Origin: Vulcanisaeta thermophila
Lineage (GTDB): Archaea > Thermoproteota > Thermoprotei > Thermoproteales > Thermocladiaceae
Length of the DNA stretch: 64,000 nucleotides
Assembly: GCF_001748385.1 (NCBI RefSeq)
Contig: NZ_BCLI01000001.1
Coordinates: forward strand, 186,001 to 250,000
Reading direction: 5' to 3'
The position numbers and the translations under genes were made by a program. The notes under the pieces were generated by a model that searched no databases, was not told the origin of the DNA, and worked only from the letters and a program-made list of their open reading frames with translations. Positions within the stretch are counted from its first letter, which is position 1. Each line of letters opens with the position of its first letter. This document shows positions 8,320 to 18,099 of this stretch, piece by piece.

Positions 8320-8874
8320 ATGGGCGGTGTGATAGAGGTTGAGAAAAACCCACCAAACCTCAATGAAATAGTTGTGGACGCCACAAACCACGTGGTTGGT
8401 AGATTGGCGTCTGTGGTTGCTAAGTGGGCCCTAGAGGGTAGGAGGGTTATTATTGTGAATGCGGAGAAGGCCGTGATAACCGGGGACTTTAACATGGTCC
8501 TTAATTGGTATAAGAAGAGGATTAGTGAGTGGTTAACCCACTACAACCCCGAGAAGGTAGGCCCTAAGATACCCAGGAAGCCCGATAGGATTCTAAGGCG
8601 TGTGATAAGGGGCATGCTGCCCAGGAAGGAGTTCAGGGGTAGGGCGGCTTACAGGAGGGTTAGGGTCTTCATGGGCGTTCCTCCGCAGTACCTGAATGTG
8701 GATAAGGTGGTTATAAAGGGTGCCCTACTTAAGGCTAGGCCGGGCATTAAGTACGTGACCCTTGAGGAATTATGGGCCCACATAGAGCCCAGGCAGTACG
8801 AGTTATGGGTTAAGGCACGTGAGGCTTGGGAGGCACACCTTAAAAAGGCGCAGAGTAGTGGTGGTGGTGCATGA
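8320..8874 (+). CDS. rpl13: Ribosomal protein uL13 (L13)
   Basis: About 184 residues of large-subunit protein L13. VDATNHVVGRLASVVAKWAL near residue 20 and the block VRGMLPRKEFRGRAAYRRVRV near 100 are signature regions. The GTG at 8311 gives a slightly longer version. ATG 8320 is preferred because GAGGTG at 8309-8314 provides a Shine-Dalgarno site six bases before it. The stop overlaps the rps9 start as ATGA, so translation is coupled. Confidence 0.95.
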   Translation: MGGVIEVEKNPPNLNEIVVDATNHVVGRLASVVAKWALEGRRVIIVNAEKAVITGDFNMVLNWYKKRISEWLTHYNPEKVGPKIPRKPDRILRRVIRGMLPRKEFRGRAAYRRVRVFMGVPPQYLNVDKVVIKGALLKARPGIKYVTLEELWAHIEPRQYELWVKAREAWEAHLKKAQSSGGGA

Positions 8875-9332
8875 GTGAGGGTCAGTTGCCAAGGAGTGTC
8901 CCTGGAGTCACGGCACAGGAGGTGTCGGGGGCTAAGGTCGTGATCGCCGTGGGTAAGAAGAAGACTGCCATTGCCAAGGCAGTCATTAGGCCGGGTATTG
9001 GCAGGGTTAGGGTCAATGGCGTACCCATTGAGATATGGCCCATTGAGATGGCCAGGATGAGGATGATGGAACCACTACTACTGGCGGGTAAGGAGTTAAC
9101 GTCTAAGGTGGACATAGACGTAACCGTAAGGGGAGGAGGATTCATGGGGCAGGCAACAGCTGTTAGAATGGCCATAGCCAGGGGCTTAGTGGAGTACTTC
9201 GGCAATAACCAACTCCTGGAACTCTACCTAACATATGATCCATCCATGATAAAGGGCGACCCAAGGAGGACGGAGCCCAAGAAGCCGGGGCTTAAGCACG
9301 CGAGGAGTAAGAGGCAGAAGGCGTATAGGTGA
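8871..9332 (+). CDS. rps9: Ribosomal protein uS9 (S9)
   Basis: A 153-residue small-subunit protein S9. It has an N-terminal extension, then VVIAVGKKKTAIAKAVIRPG, and the highly basic C-terminus KKPGLKHARSKRQKAYR that reaches toward the P-site tRNA in the ribosome. It starts inside the rpl13 stop (ATGA). In most archaea rpoN follows directly; here a transporter pair lies between rps9 and rpoN. Confidence 0.97.
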   Translation: MSEGQLPRSVPGVTAQEVSGAKVVIAVGKKKTAIAKAVIRPGIGRVRVNGVPIEIWPIEMARMRMMEPLLLAGKELTSKVDIDVTVRGGGFMGQATAVRMAIARGLVEYFGNNQLLELYLTYDPSMIKGDPRRTEPKKPGLKHARSKRQKAYR

Positions 9333-9532
9333 CTTTTCGGAATTGAAAATAATTAGGAATAGTCAGGATGAATAGGTCATTATTATGTATGGTCTACTCA
9401 TCACGATGTAAATATCACATGGGTTCCATATTTTATGTATTTTATACAAAATTATCTTTTATTAAGTAATAATATTCAGATGCTTTACAATTAAGGGTGA
9501 TGTTTTAAAATCTATTGAAGATCATAGCCCGT
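9333..9532 (+). promoter_or_regulatory. AT-rich intergenic region with promoter of the DUF3311/symporter pair
   Basis: Two hundred AT-rich bases without a gene. CTTTACA at 9483-9489 and TTTTAAAATC at 9503-9512 lie just before the start at 9533, and the TATA centre is about 26 bases from it. The same pair of elements precedes the acyl-CoA synthetase gene at 21757-21785. A minus-strand GTGATGA near 9400 was considered as a guide-RNA box and not accepted. Confidence 0.6.
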
Positions 9533-9757
9533 ATGACGGTGGAAACTGTTAAGGGGGTTGCAACGTGGCGTAAGGTTGTGGCTGCGGTGCTCTTCATAAT
9601 ACCCTGGATTGTTTACCTGCTACTACCCACGTACAACACGGTAAGTCCAGAGTTGGGTGGTGTTCCGTTCTTTTATTGGTATCAAACCCTTTGGCTCTTC
9701 ATAACCGCTATACTCTATGTAATAGCGGTGTTACTGCTGTACCCAAGTAGGGGGTGA
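9533..9757 (+). CDS. DUF3311 small membrane protein, symporter partner
   Basis: About 74 residues with two membrane helices (residues about 16-34 and 52-70) separated by LPTYNTVSPELGGVPFFYWY, a typical DUF3311 loop. DUF3311 proteins usually accompany sodium:solute symporters of the monocarboxylate/acetate type and may help their assembly; the exact role is not known. ATG 9533 lies 26 bases after the TTTTAAAA box; a TTG at 9515 would add six residues. The stop overlaps the symporter start as TGATG. Confidence 0.8.
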   Translation: MTVETVKGVATWRKVVAAVLFIIPWIVYLLLPTYNTVSPELGGVPFFYWYQTLWLFITAILYVIAVLLLYPSRG

Positions 9758-11304
9758 TGCTCATGGCGCCCATAGTCACACCCCTAGATTGGGGAGTATT
9801 CCTTGCGCTGTTCGTATTCTTCACATTCCTGGGTTTCTACGGAGCCAGGTGGAGGCGTGGGGACCTGAGCCAGCTCAGTGAGTGGGCCTTGGCTGGTAGG
9901 AGGCTTGGCGTTGCCCTGGCATGGTTCCTGGTGGGTGCTGACGTTTACACAGCTTACACATTCATAGCAGTCCCATCAGGCGTGTTCGCCACGGGCGCCC
10001 TATACTTCTATGCGGTACCTTATGTAGCTACCACGTTCGGTGTTGCTGCGGTAACGATGCCAGCCCTTTGGCGCTGGTCCAGGAAGCGTGGTTACATAAC
10101 CGCCGCCGATTTCGTGCAGGACCGCTTTAATAGTAAGTTGCTTGCTGCCTTCGTGGCCATTACCGGCATTATTGCGGAGTTCCCATACATAGCGTTACAA
10201 ATCGTGGGTCTTCAGGCGGTGCTCACGGTAATGCTCCTGGGCATAGTCAAGAGTATAAAGTTGGTTAGTGATTTGGCCCTCACCATATCCTTCATAGTGC
10301 TTGCGGCCTTCACATACACAAGCGGTTTGCGTGGTGCCACATTGACAGCAGTGCTTAAGGACGTGATAATATTCGCATCGATAATAGCCATACTCGTGGC
10401 CGCGCCCCTGGTAATCCCAGGAGCCTTCTCCACGGCATTTAAGGAGGCAACCCTAGTGGCGAGTGGTGGTGATCCCCCATTGGCCAGCGGCGTTTCTACA
10501 CTGAAAGCACCCTTCTTTGCCGCATACACAACACTCTGGGTTGGCTCCACGCTCGCCCTTTACCTATACCCACACTCAATAAATGGCTCCCTAAGTGCGG
10601 AAAGCGATAAAAGGCTTACGTTAAGCCTTGGGTTATTGCCGATTTATGGTATTGGATTGGCCCTGTTGGCATTATATGGAATTCTAATTTATGGAGATGC
10701 CGCGGCAATGAAGATATTAAGCCTGTTCCCAGCGAGTGCCAGGGGTTCCCTCGTGATACCAACATTGGCGGTTACCGTCTTACCACCGGGCCTTGCGGGG
10801 CTTGCACTGCTGGGTGTGTTCATAGGTGGTTTGGTGCCCGCTGCGATAATGGCCATGGCCCAGGCAAACCTACTTGTTAGGAATATAATTAAGCCCCTGA
10901 GACCCAGCATAACGCCCCAGGGCGAGACTAGGATTGCCAAGTGGGCCTCTGTGTTTTTCAAGTTCCTGGCGCTGGGCTTTGTTTTCATAGTACCGGCCAC
11001 ATACGCCATTTGGCTTCAGTTGCTGGGTGGCATAATCATTACCCAAACCCTGCCCGCGGTGTTCCTGGGCCTTGTTACGGATAGGTTTGATAAGTATTCG
11101 TTAATGGTTGGTTGGGCTGTGGGCCTGGGGCTGGGTGTTTACCTCTTCATAGCGGCTCACGAGTCCCCACTATACCCAATACTTGGTCACCCCATTTACA
11201 TAGCCGTGATAGCCCTCGCCATCAACCTACTCATTGTCTTAGTGGGTACAGGCATAGCAATGGCAGTTAGGCGCACGGCTCAGGCCAAGGTCAGCGTTAA
11301 GTGA
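9757..11304 (+). CDS. Sodium:solute symporter family permease
   Basis: About 515 residues with some thirteen hydrophobic segments, a size and pattern typical of the SSS family. LSEWALAGRRLG near residue 35 and WFLVGADVYTAYTFIAVPSG near 50 match the conserved first helices of monocarboxylate/pantothenate-type members. It probably imports an organic acid with Na+ or H+. The preceding DUF3311 gene is its usual partner, and the shared upstream element with the acyl-CoA synthetase suggests a short-chain carboxylate substrate. ATG 9757 overlaps the DUF3311 stop; ATG 9763 with GGGGTG upstream is an alternative. Confidence 0.85.
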   Translation: MLMAPIVTPLDWGVFLALFVFFTFLGFYGARWRRGDLSQLSEWALAGRRLGVALAWFLVGADVYTAYTFIAVPSGVFATGALYFYAVPYVATTFGVAAVTMPALWRWSRKRGYITAADFVQDRFNSKLLAAFVAITGIIAEFPYIALQIVGLQAVLTVMLLGIVKSIKLVSDLALTISFIVLAAFTYTSGLRGATLTAVLKDVIIFASIIAILVAAPLVIPGAFSTAFKEATLVASGGDPPLASGVSTLKAPFFAAYTTLWVGSTLALYLYPHSINGSLSAESDKRLTLSLGLLPIYGIGLALLALYGILIYGDAAAMKILSLFPASARGSLVIPTLAVTVLPPGLAGLALLGVFIGGLVPAAIMAMAQANLLVRNIIKPLRPSITPQGETRIAKWASVFFKFLALGFVFIVPATYAIWLQLLGGIIITQTLPAVFLGLVTDRFDKYSLMVGWAVGLGLGVYLFIAAHESPLYPILGHPIYIAVIALAINLLIVLVGTGIAMAVRRTAQAKVSVK

Positions 11305-11416
11305 GTTTCTAATTCCCATTCTTAAATAATTCTCACCAAATCTTTTCTCTAAACCTTATCCGTGGTCTTCACGGTGCATTAGGTATTTTAACCCCTTCAT
11401 AACCGCAGTGATTATT

Positions 11417-11623
11417 ATGATAACGCCCATTAGATGCTGGACTTGCGGAAGACCCCTTGGGCACTTATGGGAACCCTTTAAGCAGAGGGTTCTCAATGGT
11501 GAGAATCCTGAGAAGGTTCTTAATGATTTAGGTGTGACGCGTTATTGCTGTAGGAGGACATTGCTTGGTCATATTGAGTTAATAAATCAGGTGCTTGAGT
11601 ATTCAAGGATTGAAACTGAGTAG
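11417..11623 (+). CDS. rpoN: DNA-directed RNA polymerase subunit N (Rpo10)
   Basis: About 68 residues of the zinc-bundle subunit N (RPB10 homologue). The N-terminal [13 protein letters not shown] holds the first CxxC and [11 protein letters not shown] the second Cys pair. The conserved motif between them is intact. The listed start is ATG 11417, 25 bases after GGTATTTTAACC; a GTG at 11408 is possible. It is separated from rps9 by the transporter pair, which is unusual. Confidence 0.95.
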   Translation: MITPIRCWTCGRPLGHLWEPFKQRVLNGENPEKVLNDLGVTRYCCRRTLLGHIELINQVLEYSRIETE

Positions 11624-11708
11624 GCAGGGCTATAGTACTTATGTAGTACTTCTAATACTCTCACTGGGTGTTAAGGCTTAAATATGAGTCTTTACGGTGT
11701 GCAAAGTA

Positions 11709-11954
11709 ATGGAGCAGCCCCAGCAGCCCATGAGGACGCTGCAGAAGTTCGTTGGTAAGCATGTAATAATTAAGTTGAAGAACAACAAAACACTACGTGG
11801 TGTTCTTGTAAACTATGATGACTGTATGAATGTAATATTGGACGATGGTGAGGAACTAGATGTTAAGGGTGAGAATGTGGTGGTTAAGTACGGTAAATTG
11901 CTAGTTAGGGGGACCCAAATACTTTATATAACCTCTGAGGAGGCCCTGGGGTGA
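11709..11954 (+). CDS. Sm-like (Lsm) RNA-binding protein
   Basis: About 81 residues forming an Sm fold. Sm1 is FVGKHVIIKLKNNKTLRGVL with YDDCMNVILDD, and Sm2 is LLVRGTQILYI. Archaeal Lsm rings bind U-rich RNA as heptamers. A GTG at 11697 is an alternative start, but ATG 11709 fits the TATA-like CTTAAATATG about 27 bases upstream. Its stop overlaps the mat start as TGATG, so the two genes are co-translated. Confidence 0.92.
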   Translation: MEQPQQPMRTLQKFVGKHVIIKLKNNKTLRGVLVNYDDCMNVILDDGEELDVKGENVVVKYGKLLVRGTQILYITSEEALG

Positions 11955-13189
11955 TGACCATGCCCAGGAACGTAACCGTTAACATAATAGATAGAAAGCC
12001 CGTGACCGAGTTAAATGTGGAGCTTGTGGAGAGGAAGGGTCTTGGTCACCCTGACTACATAGCCGATGCATCAGCGGAGGCTGTGAGTAGGGCCTTGTCC
12101 AACTACTACCTTGAGAGGTACGGCGTGATACTTCACCATAATGTGGATAAGGTCCTAGTGGTTGGTGGGCAGGCAAACCCAAGGTTTGGTGGTGGTGATG
12201 TGCTTCAGCCTATATACATTATAGTTGCTGGTAGGGTCACCACGGAGGTCAAAACAGCCACTGGTGTGGAGAAGATACCCGTGGGTCCCCTGATAATATC
12301 ATCAATAAAGGAATGGATCAAGAACAACTTCAGGTTCCTTGATCCGGATAGGCATGTGGTTATTGATTACAGGATTGGCATGGGCTCCACAGACCTAGTG
12401 GGTGTTTATGAGCTTGGCGTTAAGGCTGCGAAGGTACCCCTGGCCAACGACACCTCAATAGGTGTGGGCTTTGCCCCACTAACTGAAACTGAAAGGCTGG
12501 TACTTGAGACTGAGAGGATGCTTAACTCCAGGGAGTTTAAGGCAAAACTACCAGAGGTGGGTGAGGATGTTAAGGTGATGGCGTTGAGGATCGGCAAGAA
12601 TGTTAAGTTAACAGTAGCCTCGGCAATGATATCATCACTAATAAAGGATAAGGATCACTATCTAAACGTTAAGGATGAGGTTAAGAACAAAATACTGGAT
12701 TTAGCCACCAAGGTTAGCCCCGACCTCTCTGTCGATGTGACGGTTAATGCTGCCGATAAGCCTGAGCATGGGATATTTTACCTAACTGTAACGGGGACCT
12801 CAGCAGAGCATGGGGATGACGGAGCCACTGGGCGTGGTAATAGGGCTAATGGCTTGATAACGCCCATGAGGCCCATGACCATGGAGGCCACCGCAGGTAA
12901 GAACCCGGTGTCCCACATTGGGAAAATATATAATGTACTTGCCAATAAGATTGCTGAGAGGATTTACAGTGAGGTTAAGGGACTGAGGGAGGTCTATGTA
13001 TACCTCCTCAGCCAAATAGGTAAGCCCATTGATGAACCACTTGTGGCTAATGTAGACTTACTAACAGAACCTGGTATCAACCTAACTGGGGAAATGAAGA
13101 GTGAGGTTGAGGGCATTGTTAATGAGGAACTTGAGCGCATCGTCACAATAACTGATCTTGTAATTAAGAATAGAGTAACCTTATTCTAA
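11954..13189 (+). CDS. mat: S-adenosylmethionine synthetase, archaeal type
   Basis: About 411 residues of the archaeal methionine adenosyltransferase, which makes AdoMet from methionine and ATP. Diagnostic blocks include [20 protein letters not shown] near residue 25, [20 protein letters not shown] near 62, and [20 protein letters not shown] near 290. It supplies methyl donors for enzymes encoded nearby such as the SUMT, TrmO and AdoMet decarboxylase-like proteins. It starts within the Lsm stop codon; ATG 11960 is an alternative start. It ends tail to tail with the DUF460 gene, overlapping by four bases. Confidence 0.95.
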   Translation: MTMPRNVTVNIIDRKPVTELNVELVERKGLGHPDYIADASAEAVSRALSNYYLERYGVILHHNVDKVLVVGGQANPRFGGGDVLQPIYIIVAGRVTTEVKTATGVEKIPVGPLIISSIKEWIKNNFRFLDPDRHVVIDYRIGMGSTDLVGVYELGVKAAKVPLANDTSIGVGFAPLTETERLVLETERMLNSREFKAKLPEVGEDVKVMALRIGKNVKLTVASAMISSLIKDKDHYLNVKDEVKNKILDLATKVSPDLSVDVTVNAADKPEHGIFYLTVTGTSAEHGDDGATGRGNRANGLITPMRPMTMEATAGKNPVSHIGKIYNVLANKIAERIYSEVKGLREVYVYLLSQIGKPIDEPLVANVDLLTEPGINLTGEMKSEVEGIVNEELERIVTITDLVIKNRVTLF

Positions 13190-15129
13190 GTGGTGCGATT
13201 CAAATTCCTATACTCATTTATTAACCTCCTTAAGTAATCCTCATCAACCTCCCTCAACAACTCTCCCTCTAACTTACTAATCAAGCTATCAATCATACCC
13301 TTCCTCACGAATATCTCATCGTCATTGCCCATCACCATCCTTATGGGTATAGCCCTTAATCCCCTCTTCCATAATGGCTTTACCGCGTTCTTATCAACAT
13401 TATCGCCCAAAACTAATACTGTGTTAATCCCCCTTCTGATTAACTCGTCGATCCCCACGTTCAATATCTCATTTAATGTTAGTGCGGGGATTATGTTGGG
13501 CAGCTTGGCTATTTTATTGAGGTTCATGTTCTCCGAGAGCCTTATTACCAGGTAATTATCACCATTTACATAATCATAAATGCCCCTCCTCATATTATCT
13601 ATTGATTCCATGTAACTCCTCACCTTAAGTTTATACTTCTCCAACTCACTCTCTAGGATGTTTAGGCGAGCCTCCAGGGACCTAATTAATTGATCCCTCC
13701 TTGCCTCTACGTCGTAATTATTGATCAATTCCTCCAACTTATTCTTAGCCTCTAGGTATAGCTTATTCAGCCTATCCACCTCACCCTGTAGCGTGCTTAT
13801 TATCCTCTCATATTCCTCACGAACATCCCTACACTCACAGTTGCCCTTCTCCGTGGTTACTACCTTGACCTCGACGGGTTGGTTTATGGAAACCCTCTTA
13901 CTAACCTCGTCAATAGCCTGTTTCACAGATAATCCCTTAATAACTAACGCCTTCACCTCATCAATGGACTCCCTAATAACCCTTTGAACCTCCTCCTCAA
14001 CCTTATCCAGCTTGGGCTTTATCTTAGTGAAGGCCTTGTAAGCGGCTGCTAGGGCGTCCCTCATGTGCGGGTCCTTTACATTGACCCCCTGCTCCCTGGA
14101 TAATTCAAGGGCTATTTTGCTCTTTTCAGCGATGCTTAAATCCCTCTCTGGATAGTAGAGTGCTGCGCCCACCATGGCTGCTAGTTTCTTAGCGTATTCG
14201 GAGGGTTTGACGGTGTCCACGGCTATTAGGACTGGTGTTCCGTATTGGTAAATGATTCTCAGGGCGTGCCTCCTACTTAGGTTCTTACCACTATGTAGGC
14301 TTAGTACGTTCCCCTCAAGATCCATTATCGCCAGCCCCGTTACTATCCCAGGATCCACACCAACAATTAAGTGCCTACCCTTGGTTTGCTTTAACCCCTC
14401 AATTTCATAATCCTCATCAAGCCCCACATACCTTATTGAGTCCGATGGCACGGATTCTATGGTTAACTTAACATCCATACTCCTCCTAGGCTTTATTAAC
14501 GACCTAACCCTGGACTTATCGGCATATGCTATGAAGACCACGGACCTAATACCCTCACTGTCCGTGCGGAATACATCATAATCAATGTTATTCTTCTCCA
14601 GCACCTCCTTAACCTCCTTAGCCAGGTACTTGATTCTATGCATTACATTGCGCATGTACCTATTCCTACTCATACCACCTGGTGTTGTTGATACCGAGGC
14701 CTTTATCACAATCCTAGTCTCTGGCTCGTACACGCGTACCAGGGAGCCGATGCCCATGGCACATAGCCTAGCCGCAACCTCGGCCGTAGTGTCGGGGTCC
14801 AGTTTGGTAATGTTCAGCCCCAGGTAATTCCTCGCCAGGTACTCCATGGTCTCCTCCCTATCAGGTTTCACCCTGGTTACCTGTACTATGCTCACGGTGA
14901 ATGGAAGCTTACCAATACCCTTAATAACCGATGGGGCTAACTCAAGGAGTTCACTGATACTATCTATCGCCAATGCCCTGGGCCTCACCCTCTTAATCAA
15001 CTTAATCAAATCACTGGGCTCCACAACACCCTTATCCACAACCTCACCATTACTCAGCACCGCGTATGAGAACCTCCTACCGTTAATGTCAATGCCTATT
15101 ATCGGCCCCGCACTTAATTCACTAAGCAT
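13186..15129 (-). CDS. DUF460 protein with RNase H/RuvC-like domain
   Basis: A 647-residue archaeal DUF460 (COG2433) protein. Two RNase H-fold-like segments are visible: IIGIDINGRRFSYAVL near residue 12 and IVGVDPGIVTGLAIMD near 255, the latter with the DPG motif seen in RuvC-type folds. PHMRDALAAAYKAF near 365 is a conserved acidic/helical motif. A coiled coil of about 60 residues (about 440-500) and a C-terminal alpha/beta domain follow. A nuclease or RNA-processing role is commonly predicted but not proven. It is widespread in archaea and stands alone here. Confidence 0.85.
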   Translation of the reverse strand: MLSELSAGPIIGIDINGRRFSYAVLSNGEVVDKGVVEPSDLIKLIKRVRPRALAIDSISELLELAPSVIKGIGKLPFTVSIVQVTRVKPDREETMEYLARNYLGLNITKLDPDTTAEVAARLCAMGIGSLVRVYEPETRIVIKASVSTTPGGMSRNRYMRNVMHRIKYLAKEVKEVLEKNNIDYDVFRTDSEGIRSVVFIAYADKSRVRSLIKPRRSMDVKLTIESVPSDSIRYVGLDEDYEIEGLKQTKGRHLIVGVDPGIVTGLAIMDLEGNVLSLHSGKNLSRRHALRIIYQYGTPVLIAVDTVKPSEYAKKLAAMVGAALYYPERDLSIAEKSKIALELSREQGVNVKDPHMRDALAAAYKAFTKIKPKLDKVEEEVQRVIRESIDEVKALVIKGLSVKQAIDEVSKRVSINQPVEVKVVTTEKGNCECRDVREEYERIISTLQGEVDRLNKLYLEAKNKLEELINNYDVEARRDQLIRSLEARLNILESELEKYKLKVRSYMESIDNMRRGIYDYVNGDNYLVIRLSENMNLNKIAKLPNIIPALTLNEILNVGIDELIRRGINTVLVLGDNVDKNAVKPLWKRGLRAIPIRMVMGNDDEIFVRKGMIDSLISKLEGELLREVDEDYLRRLINEYRNLNRTT

Positions 15130-15181
15130 TTAACATAACTTCGCATGGGCCTTATAATACTTATCTCTCAGCCCATCGTCC

Positions 15182-16189
15182 CTAAAACTCATCCTCATAA
15201 TCAGTACCCATCAACTCCTCAATACCCTTAACACCCAGTAATTCCTCAAGGGCCTCCTCAAGGCCCTCCTCCTTAACCTCAACGCCCTCGGTAACGTAAT
15301 TAACCACTTCATTTACATCCAAGTCCACGTGGAACCTCTTCACAAAAAACCTAACAATGTTCATAATATCCCTCGAGAGGATTTCGAGGGCTCCAGGGGA
15401 ATTCCTAGGCACCCACTGGGGCCAGTCTATGATGTATGGTTCACCATCATCAAGGCTTATTAAGATGTTGAATTCACTTAGGTCCCCATGTACTATGCCA
15501 ACATCCCTATATGCCTTCCTTACATCCTCAATTATTGACCATAGGGTCTCCTCGGGATTCTCCAGGTCATTTACCTCGGATAGTTGAATGCCATTTATGT
15601 ACTTCATAACCACAGTATGCCTATTAACCGCTATGGGCATCGGGACCCTAAGTCCATTGTTGTGGGCCAGCACCAACGCTTTATACTCAGCATGTGCCGA
15701 GAGCCTCGATTCATAGAGCCAGGTAATATGTCTCCTATTACCAACCCAGTTCCTGAACCTCCTTATTTGCCTAAAGCTGGTCCTACCGAGCCTGTGAAAC
15801 TTAAGAACTAACTTACCCCCACCCTCACTATCACCTGCGTATACGTCGGATTCCTTACCCACACCGATGGGTGTGGGACTCACCTTGGTGATGATACCTC
15901 TCTTAGCCAGCGTATGCAATGCCAGTACGTCGTAACCGTTGAATGTGAGTCTATACCCTGTGTAATTGCCCTTACTCCTAATTATTAGGTTTAGTGCATT
16001 CAGTTTCTTTAGGGATTTAGAAACTAACTCCTCAGACCTCTTACTCCAATCAACAATCACCTCCAGGGGCACGTACTCAAACCTCCTATGACCAACCTCA
16101 ACAAGCCTAAGTATCCTAAGGTCCAGCGAATCCAACGCGTCATAAGCATCCACGATGGATTTAATACTCAATATATCACCATTAACCAC
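15182..16189 (-). CDS. rio2: RIO2 serine kinase/ATPase
   Basis: A 335-residue RIO2 protein with an N-terminal winged helix (residues about 15-90) and a RIO kinase domain. The flexible ATP loop reads IGVGKESDVYAGD near 107. The catalytic loop VHGDLSEFNILI is near 235 and the metal loop IIDWPQ near 258, both intact. RIO2 acts as an ATPase in late small-subunit ribosome maturation. The C-terminal tail is acidic, as is usual. The start used is GTG 16189; TTG 16171 would better fit the TATA box at about 16204. Confidence 0.93.
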   Translation of the reverse strand: MVNGDILSIKSIVDAYDALDSLDLRILRLVEVGHRRFEYVPLEVIVDWSKRSEELVSKSLKKLNALNLIIRSKGNYTGYRLTFNGYDVLALHTLAKRGIITKVSPTPIGVGKESDVYAGDSEGGGKLVLKFHRLGRTSFRQIRRFRNWVGNRRHITWLYESRLSAHAEYKALVLAHNNGLRVPMPIAVNRHTVVMKYINGIQLSEVNDLENPEETLWSIIEDVRKAYRDVGIVHGDLSEFNILISLDDGEPYIIDWPQWVPRNSPGALEILSRDIMNIVRFFVKRFHVDLDVNEVVNYVTEGVEVKEEGLEEALEELLGVKGIEELMGTDYEDEF

Positions 16190-16260
16190 AACCCAGGGAT
16201 TTATTTAAACCAATGCCCGTAGACAAAAAGCATATAAATCACCAAGAGAGAGGGGGCCCT

Positions 16261-17559
16261 GTGAATAGCCAATTAACGATTAGGCAAAGTTTAATGGCCT
16301 CATTATCCACAATGCTGGTTTGGGGCTTTGAATACTACGATATAATACTCTTCACATCATTATCCTCAATCCTAGAGAGGCTCTTCTTCCCCTCAGTAAA
16401 TCCGCTAGTCAGCGCCGTGGAGACCTGGGGGGCCTTTGCATCCACGTACTTCGTAAGGCCGCTGGGCGCCTTGGTATTTGGTTATGTGGGTGATGTGATG
16501 GGTAGGAGGTTGGCCACGGTGCTTGACGCTGCATTGGTGGGGTTGGCAACGTTAATAATAGGCTTATTACCCACCTACTACACCGTGGGCCTAGCCGCAC
16601 CAATAATGCTCTACTCACTGAGGCTCCTCCAGGGTATTGGGTTGGGTGGTGAAGCTGGTGGTGGTGCCACATGGGCTTTAGAATTAACGCCAGAGAGGAT
16701 TAAGCCCTTCATAAACGGCATCATGTATAGTGGGCTTTCGTGGGCTGTCTTCTTAACATCGTATGTAGCATTAACAGCAAAATCCTACTTCGGTGCAGAG
16801 TTCACTAGCGTTGGTTGGAGGATCCTATTCATCACAGGCGCCATACCCGCACTAATAGCCTTAATAATTAGGTTATTTGGTTCCGAATCCCCAGAGTGGG
16901 TTAATACCGTTAGGAGTGGTCGCATCACTAAGGTGCCCATAGCCGTGGTATTCTCCAGGTACGTAATACCCCTCATGGCATTGATACTCATTAACCTTGG
17001 CCTAACGATTTACTACTACGGTGGTTCCGGGTACTGGGCCTATGTGATGCCTAGGATAGTCGCCGTTAAATTATCCATACCCCAGGGCAAGGCCCTATCC
17101 TGGGCCCTAGTCCTGGGTGTATATGGTGGTATAGGGGCCGTTATTGGTGAAGTACTGAGCGGCTTTTTGATAAGGGCTGTGGGTATTAGGTACTCCTTCA
17201 TAATACCCGCCTCGTTATTACTCATTCTAAGTCCCTTAATAGTTTACCTGGCCTTCACCATGAATCCGCTGTCCATCTATGCGAGTTTAATAATGGGCAT
17301 ACTCTTCGGACTAACGGCGGCGCCCCAAACCCTCTACTTTACATCAATATTCCCTCCCGAGGTTAGGTGGACCGCCGTGGCCTTTGGCTGGAACTTAAAC
17401 GCAGCGATAGGTCCGTTGAGCACCCTAGCCCTGATATTCCTCCTTGAATCCTCACCGGCAACTCCCTGGCCCCTGGCGTTGTATGGCTCGGTGGTTATGG
17501 TAATGGGCGCATTACTCGTGGTCCTGGGCGCCCTTATCAGGGTACGCATGTATCAGTAA
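16261..17559 (+). CDS. MFS transporter, metabolite:H+ symporter type
   Basis: About 432 residues with 12 predicted membrane helices. It has the MFS loop 2-3 motif GYVGDVMGRRLATVLDA, preceded by FVRPLGALVFG, and RLLQGIGLGGEAGGG in helix 4, matching the metabolite:H+ symporter (sugar/organic acid) subfamily. LVWGFEYYDIILF in helix 1 carries the usual acidic residue. The GTG at 16261 is chosen because CATATAAATC ends about 25 bases before it; an ATG at 16213 would add 16 polar residues upstream of the TATA box. Substrate is unknown. Confidence 0.82.
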   Translation: MNSQLTIRQSLMASLSTMLVWGFEYYDIILFTSLSSILERLFFPSVNPLVSAVETWGAFASTYFVRPLGALVFGYVGDVMGRRLATVLDAALVGLATLIIGLLPTYYTVGLAAPIMLYSLRLLQGIGLGGEAGGGATWALELTPERIKPFINGIMYSGLSWAVFLTSYVALTAKSYFGAEFTSVGWRILFITGAIPALIALIIRLFGSESPEWVNTVRSGRITKVPIAVVFSRYVIPLMALILINLGLTIYYYGGSGYWAYVMPRIVAVKLSIPQGKALSWALVLGVYGGIGAVIGEVLSGFLIRAVGIRYSFIIPASLLLILSPLIVYLAFTMNPLSIYASLIMGILFGLTAAPQTLYFTSIFPPEVRWTAVAFGWNLNAAIGPLSTLALIFLLESSPATPWPLALYGSVVMVMGALLVVLGALIRVRMYQ

Positions 17560-17561
17560 TA

Positions 17562-18029
17562 CTACTCAATGAAGACAGTCCCACCGGTGTACTTGCTGGT
17601 TCTTAAAGCCGAGACCCTCCTGGCAAGCTTTATGGCAGCCTCCACAGCGCGCCTCGCGTACTCCTCAATCCTCTCCATGGCCTGCATCCTATTGGCCCCA
17701 GGCCCTATTATGCCCAGGGTCACGGGTTTCCCGTAATCCACGGATAGGTCCATCAATTTACGGGCTGTTTGGTTAGCCACTAACTCATCATGCTTGGTCT
17801 CGCCCTGTATCACAGCTCCTATCGTGGCCACGGCATCCACATCCTCCTTAACCAGCAACTCCTTAACCGCCAGAGGCATGTCGTAAGTCCCCGGGACCTT
17901 GACCACATAGGTAACCTCGGCACCCAGGAACTTGGCGTGGTCCAGTGCCTTCTGGAGCATCATGTATGTTATGTCGTAGTTGAACTCCGCAACCACAATG
18001 GCAAGCCTAACCCTGGTCGTCGAGCTCAT
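17562..18029 (-). CDS. ribH: 6,7-dimethyl-8-ribityllumazine synthase
   Basis: About 155 residues of lumazine synthase, the penultimate step of riboflavin synthesis. AEFNYDIT near residue 15 binds the pyrimidine substrate, PGTYDMPLA near 50 and [12 protein letters not shown] near 75 carry the catalytic and phosphate-binding residues. The ATG at 18029 fits a TATA-like ACTTAAATAA about 26 bases upstream; a TTG at 18041 is in frame. It stands alone; the RibL-like gene lies at 49 kb. Confidence 0.92.
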   Translation of the reverse strand: MSSTTRVRLAIVVAEFNYDITYMMLQKALDHAKFLGAEVTYVVKVPGTYDMPLAVKELLVKEDVDAVATIGAVIQGETKHDELVANQTARKLMDLSVDYGKPVTLGIIGPGANRMQAMERIEEYARRAVEAAIKLARRVSALRTSKYTGGTVFIE

Positions 18030-18099
18030 CAACCAGACCAATTATGGGGCTTATTTAAGTAATTCCCGCCACGGAAAAGCATTTATTAATTTACCTTAA

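Noticed and set aside
9361-9410. Minus-strand GTGATGA followed 31 bases later by CTGA, with a TATA-like box in front, as a C/D box RNA
   Set aside because: There is no D' CTGA, the interior C' is poor, the distance is too short for two guides and no terminal stem forms.
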